DNA from: Kitagawia praeruptora
Lineage: Eukaryota; Streptophyta; Magnoliopsida; Apiales; Apiaceae
Length of the DNA stretch: 64,000 nucleotides
Direction of reading: 5' to 3'
Assembly: GCA_037693485.1 (NCBI GenBank)
Contig: CM075351.1
Coordinates: 12,829,001-12,893,000 of the forward strand
Shown here piece by piece: positions 61,101 to 64,000 of the stretch. Positions within the stretch are counted from its first letter, which is position 1. Every line of letters begins with the position of its first letter. Under the pieces are notes generated by a model. It saw only the letters and a program-made list of their open reading frames with translations, searched no databases and had not been told where the DNA came from. The position numbers and the translations under genes were made by a program.

Positions 61101-62442
61101 TGATTCTTTTCCTGACGATCATTTACTTTCTCTTGCAAGTCTAGAGGTTCCTTGGTATGCTGACATAGCTAATTTCTTAGCTAGTGGAACTGTTCCTCAT
61201 GATTACTCGTCGCAGCAAAAGAAGAAATTTTTCTATGATGTGAGGAAGCACTTTTGGGATGATCCTTTTCTCTATAAATCTTGTGCAGATGGAGTCATTA
61301 GAAGATGTGTTCCATATAATGAGATTTCCTCTATAATCTCACATTGTCACGATTTGCCAAGTGGTGGTCATGCAAGTACTACGAAAACTACTGCAAAGAT
61401 TCTTCAGTGCGGTTTTTATTGGCCAACTCTTTTTAAAGATGTCCACCAATATGTTCATTCTTGTGATCGTTGTCAAAGAACTGGAAATATTTCAAGACGC
61501 AATGAGATGCCTCTCAATAGCATTCTTGAAGTGGAGCTTTTTGATGTTTGGGGAGTAGATTTCATGGGACCTTTCCCTCCATCTTTTAAGAACAGGTATA
61601 TCTTGGTAGCTGTGGATTATGTCTCGAAATGGGTTGAAGCCATTGCATCTCCCACTAATGATGCTCGTGTTGTGAGTAATTTCTTTAAGAAGACGATTTT
61701 TCCTAGATTTGGAGTGCCAAGGATTTTAATTAGTGATGGAGGAAAGCATTTTCTCGAAAATCGTTTTGAAGCTATGTTGAAGAAATATGGAGTTTATCAT
61801 AAGGTGGGACTTTCTTATCATCCCCAAACCAGTGGTCAGGTGGAGATCTCTAACCGTGAAATAAAGAATATCTTGGAAAAGACAGTCGCAAAATCAAGGA
61901 AGGATTGGTCTATGAAGCTTGATGATGCACTTTTGGCTTATAGAACTGCGTTTAAGACACCTATTGGGACAACTCCGTACAGATTGGTATATGGAAAAGC
62001 ATGTCATCTTCCCGTTGAGTTAGAGCACCGTGCATTTTGGGCTATCAAGGGTCTAAATTTTGATATGTCAGCAGCGGGTGAGAAGAGACTTCTACAACTT
62101 AATGAGCTAGATGACCTTCGTTTTGAGGCTTATGAAAGTTCTAAGCTTTACAAGGAGAAAACAAAGAAGTGGCATGACAAAGGGTTGTTACGAAGAGAAT
62201 TCAAGGAAGGGGAGTTAGTTCTTCTGTTTAATTCAAGGTTGAGACTTTTTCCCGGAAAACTTCGTTCTAGGTGGTCGGGTCCGTTCAAGGTATGCAAGGT
62301 TTTTCCCTATGGTGCCGTTGAATTGATGAATAGCCATGGAGAGTCATTCAAGGTGAATGGGCAAAGAGTAAAGCACTATAGAGCTGGTGAACCAATTAAT
62401 GAGGGGGTGGATATTCTGTTGTCTTCTCCTTCTACTGAATGA
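58129..62442 (+). CDS. Pol of Athila-2 (PR-RT-RNase H-INT)
   Basis: In frame with gag. The first ATG after the amber codon is 58261 (1393 codons). Protease with CDLGASVSLMP at about residue 234 and ILGRPFL at about 302 (counted from 58261). RT from VSPVHVVPKKGGMTVV through FMDDFSVGG (about residue 672). RNase H with CDASDQAIGAVLGQ (about 818) and HTDHAALRYL. Integrase with HHCC zinc finger (HCHDLPSGGH...C-RCQ, about 1020-1075) and the D-D-E core (WGVDFMGP, SDGGKHF, SGQVEISNREIK). The frame is intact to TGA 62440-62442. The motif set fits the Athila clade. No envelope-like ORF follows within the window. Confidence 0.95.
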   Translation, partial: YNPYSNTYNPGWRDHPNFSYRNNQGQAQSSQNNFSQPPGFQQAQLQKSNLESLMEGFISTQSKKNEHFDSSINEIKAHNKMMENTITQISQQLSQLNKSSGQLPGQTEQPSRGHINAITLRSGTELKEPELKVSKNVVNAKEGEEEIATEKPIEPEIVEKEKKESETVPLKPYVPPVPFPQRLAQAKLEKKYGKFLEILQKLHINIPFMDAITEMPSYAKFLKDILSRKRKIEESSTISLTAECSAILQNDLPKKLADPGSYSIPVQLGDVEIKRALCDLGASVSLMPLSICEQLQMGELKPTRISLQLADRSVKFPLGILEDVPLKVGKFYIPCDFVVMEMEEDANIPIILGRPFLATAGAIIDMKNGRISFEVGEEKMEFKLQSTMGHPSTDESVNRVDALEEVIDMKAKILLSEDPLQAVLEGNVDEENGECQGYEKLLDAAPTYKHEHSNVLQHEEIKESSTPPKVELKPLPASLKYVFMGPNESYPIIVNSELDDIQIEQLLTVLRKYKNVIGYSIDDIKGINPSFCMHKIILEDEQASSIEPQRRLNPNMMEVVKKEVLKLLDAGIIYPISDSKWVSPVHVVPKKGGMTVVKNDKGELISTRTVTGWRMCIDYRKLNKATRKDHFPLPFIDQMLERLAKHSYFCFLDGYSGFFQIPIHPNDQEKTTFTCPYGTFAYRRMPFGLCCAPPTFQRCMMAIFSDFIEDIMEVFMDDFSVGGTSFDACLHNLEKVLHRCQEVNLILNWEKCHFMVQEGVVLGHVVSKRGIEVDKAKVEVVERLPPPTSVKGIRSFLGHAGFYRRFIKDFSKIARPLTELLGKEVPFVFTDACVEAFETLKKALVSAPIMQPPDWSLPFEIMCDASDQAIGAVLGQRKDGKLHAIYYTSKTLDGAQINYATTEKELLAVVYSMEKFRSYLVGSKVIVHTDHAALRYLMSKKDAKPRLIRWILLLQEFDLEIKDKKGAENVVADHLSRLTLDEDDGKSTPIDDSFPDDHLLSLASLEVPWYADIANFLASGTVPHDYSSQQKKKFFYDVRKHFWDDPFLYKSCADGVIRRCVPYNEISSIISHCHDLPSGGHASTTKTTAKILQCGFYWPTLFKDVHQYVHSCDRCQRTGNISRRNEMPLNSILEVELFDVWGVDFMGPFPPSFKNRYILVAVDYVSKWVEAIASPTNDARVVSNFFKKTIFPRFGVPRILISDGGKHFLENRFEAMLKKYGVYHKVGLSYHPQTSGQVEISNREIKNILEKTVAKSRKDWSMKLDDALLAYRTAFKTPIGTTPYRLVYGKACHLPVELEHRAFWAIKGLNFDMSAAGEKRLLQLNELDDLRFEAYESSKLYKEKTKKWHDKGLLRREFKEGELVLLFNSRLRLFPGKLRSRWSGPFKVCKVFPYGAVELMNSHGESFKVNGQRVKHYRAGEPINEGVDILLSSPSTE

Positions 62443-64000
62443 TTGATGAGTCGGTGTCGGGCTAACGACGTTAAACAAATGCGCTACTTGGGAGGCAACC
62501 CATGGATTCTGTAAACTGTGGAGGACTGGTGCACTTCATGCTTCGGCATAGGGGAGTATTTCTTTCCTTCTTGTTATTAGTTGATATTCTTAGTATTGTG
62601 CCATTGAGGACATTGTCACATTTAAGTGTGGGGATGTGCTTATATTAGTAGTAAAAAAAATTTTTAAAAAAAAATGAAAAAATGAAAAATACCAAAAATA
62701 ATTCTAGCCATGCAATTTGATTAGTTGTTGTATTTTGCTTAATACACCCATGCATGCGTAGGAATCTTGTGTTTATGGATGCTTTTGTATGAGAAGTGAT
62801 ATGTGATGTTCTTGTGCACACACTTACACTAGCAAGTAGAAACTAGTAGACTTTTTGAATGTGCTAAGTGATTAGAATGACATGAATATGTGCAAGGTAA
62901 TTTGGTCTATATGCTTTGAGTACAAGTAGGTGCGTTAGAGAGACTGTTATTTGGGATTGATTATGTTTGGTCACACCAAGTGAGATTTTGAGCCTATATG
63001 CATATCTTTTGCATGATTATTCGTTTGTTTGAGTGTCCACTTGTCGTTTGCATTGCTAGCACTTGCTTGAGGTCTTTCTTAAGATGCATGACATTAATTG
63101 ATGATAACATGATAAAGGCAATTAGGTATAACCTCATATTTCCTATATATCCAAACCATTTATACATGATCCATTAGTTAACCCTTTGAGCCTAATCTTA
63201 TTCTTTCGGTGACACACCAAGTTACTTGCCATTATCCTTTTTATTCTATTGGCCTTACATTAAATTTGAACCCAATTGTCAAAGGCTAGTATTGTTCGTA
63301 AGGGAGTGATAAGGTGTGTATAAAAGGGGGGTTTTATTGATGATCATAACTTTGGGGGAATATTTGGGGTTTGGTTCATAGCTTGTTAGTCGAAGTTTGA
63401 AATCATATTTATGGGATCGTTGTTCTTGCTATTATTTTGCTCTCTTGAAAAAAAAAAAAGAAAAAAAGAAAAAAAGAAAAAAAAACAGAAAAAAAAAAAG
63501 CAGAAAAATAAATTTGAGAGCATTTTTATCCTTTGTGATCCTACTTTGTTTCGACTATTCAAGTTGTTTATAAATAAAAGTTCAAGTGTGGGGAAGAAAG
63601 TATGGGAGTTGTTTGAATTTTATTGTCAGGTACTAGCTTTTGACTTAACCTTCTTTGGCTTTCTTGACATACCCTGTCCCTAGCCCCGTTACAACCTTAA
63701 CAAAGACCTTTTGATTGTCATTGATGATGTATGTTGCGTTAAAGGTTAGATTGATAACAAGGACGAAGCATGTTTATGATATTGTTGGAGTAGAGTGAAA
63801 CACTTACCCTTTGTTTTGAGTGAATATTTTTGTGAGTGAATGGTGAGTTTTTGCTTTTGGCGTAGGAGATCCCAGATTTTGTCTCAAAGATGTGCTCTTG
63901 TGTGCTTAGCATGTTTACCAACTTATTCTTACATTTGACATGAATTTCTATGATTTTATGCATCTTCTTTGAGTATACTATGTGGATACTTGCACTTTAG
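62443..64000 (+). other. 3' non-coding region of Athila-2
   Basis: Long untranslated stretch after pol. It includes GGCAACCCATGGATTCTGTA, TTTAAGTGTGGGGATGTGC and a long A/G-rich tract at about 63449-63505. 63310-63990 matches Athila-1 (25339-26060). No ORF of interest. Confidence 0.8.

Larger units (their letters stand above)
55405..64000 (+). mobile_element. Athila-type Gypsy retrotransposon (Athila-2), right end outside the window
   Basis: 5' LTR of about 1585 bp, a TGGCGCCGCTGCCGGGGA primer site, gag, pol in Gypsy order (protease, RT, RNase H, integrase) and part of the long 3' non-coding region. It is inserted in element C after ORF3. The 3' LTR and the second TSD copy are outside the window. 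Confidence 0.92.

Overview
The window looks like repeat-rich nuclear DNA of a flowering plant, most likely a eudicot with a large genome. It holds no rRNA, tRNA or CRISPR that I can see and no operon structure. Only one ordinary host gene is visible: a three-exon type 3 metallothionein, broken in its last exon. Nearly everything else is transposable elements inserted into one another. Exact target-site duplications (TSDs) allow several insertion orders to be read.

Layout. (1) 1-16499: Copia element B of the SIRE/Sirevirus type, on the minus strand, with its 5' LTR at 16003-16499 and its 3' end beyond the left edge. Element A, a full-length SIRE-type Copia on the plus strand, is inserted into it (2634-15003, 515-bp LTRs, TSD GGATT). 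(2) 16500-20300: AT-rich DNA with two Helitron-like ends, a 608-bp hAT MITE (8-bp TSD) and a Stowaway-like MITE. (3) 20408-24780: the metallothionein gene. Its third exon carries a hAT element (20987-24489, TSD CCTGTGAC), which itself contains a deleted Tork-type Copia, element D (21285-24345, TSD AAAAC). (4) 25339-38520: the 3' part and LTR start of an Athila-type Gypsy, split by an 11.4-kb CACTA transposon (26266-37661, TSD TAT). The CACTA carries a TNP2-like transposase gene, a second TNPA-like gene and a captured fragment of a DUF295/KIB host gene. (5) 38527-41680: a 5'-truncated L1 LINE with RT, zinc-finger and RNase H domains. (6) 42355-55404: Copia element C, SIRE type, without its 3' LTR in the window. 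(7) 55405-64000: a second Athila-type Gypsy, inserted near the 3' end of element C and running off the right edge.

The least familiar part is in the three SIRE-type elements. Each carries a very large third ORF (ORF3) between pol and the 3' LTR. The three proteins share a diverged N-terminal domain with an L(R/K)KEW signature, followed by an acidic low-complexity region with a basic KKRR-like cluster. A and C also share a C-terminal domain. Upstream of each ORF3 lies gene-like leader sequence and an ACGT core about 190-245 bp from the start codon, which suggests separate transcription. In addition, element A carries about 50 copies of the octamers AAACTCTG/AAACACTG (either strand), spread over LTRs, leaders and fast-evolving coding segments. 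Element C has a comparable load of a different motif (core CTGTCA/TGACAG), and B seems to have a third. I suggest, as a hypothesis only, that ORF3 encodes an element-specific factor that recognises its own element's motif.
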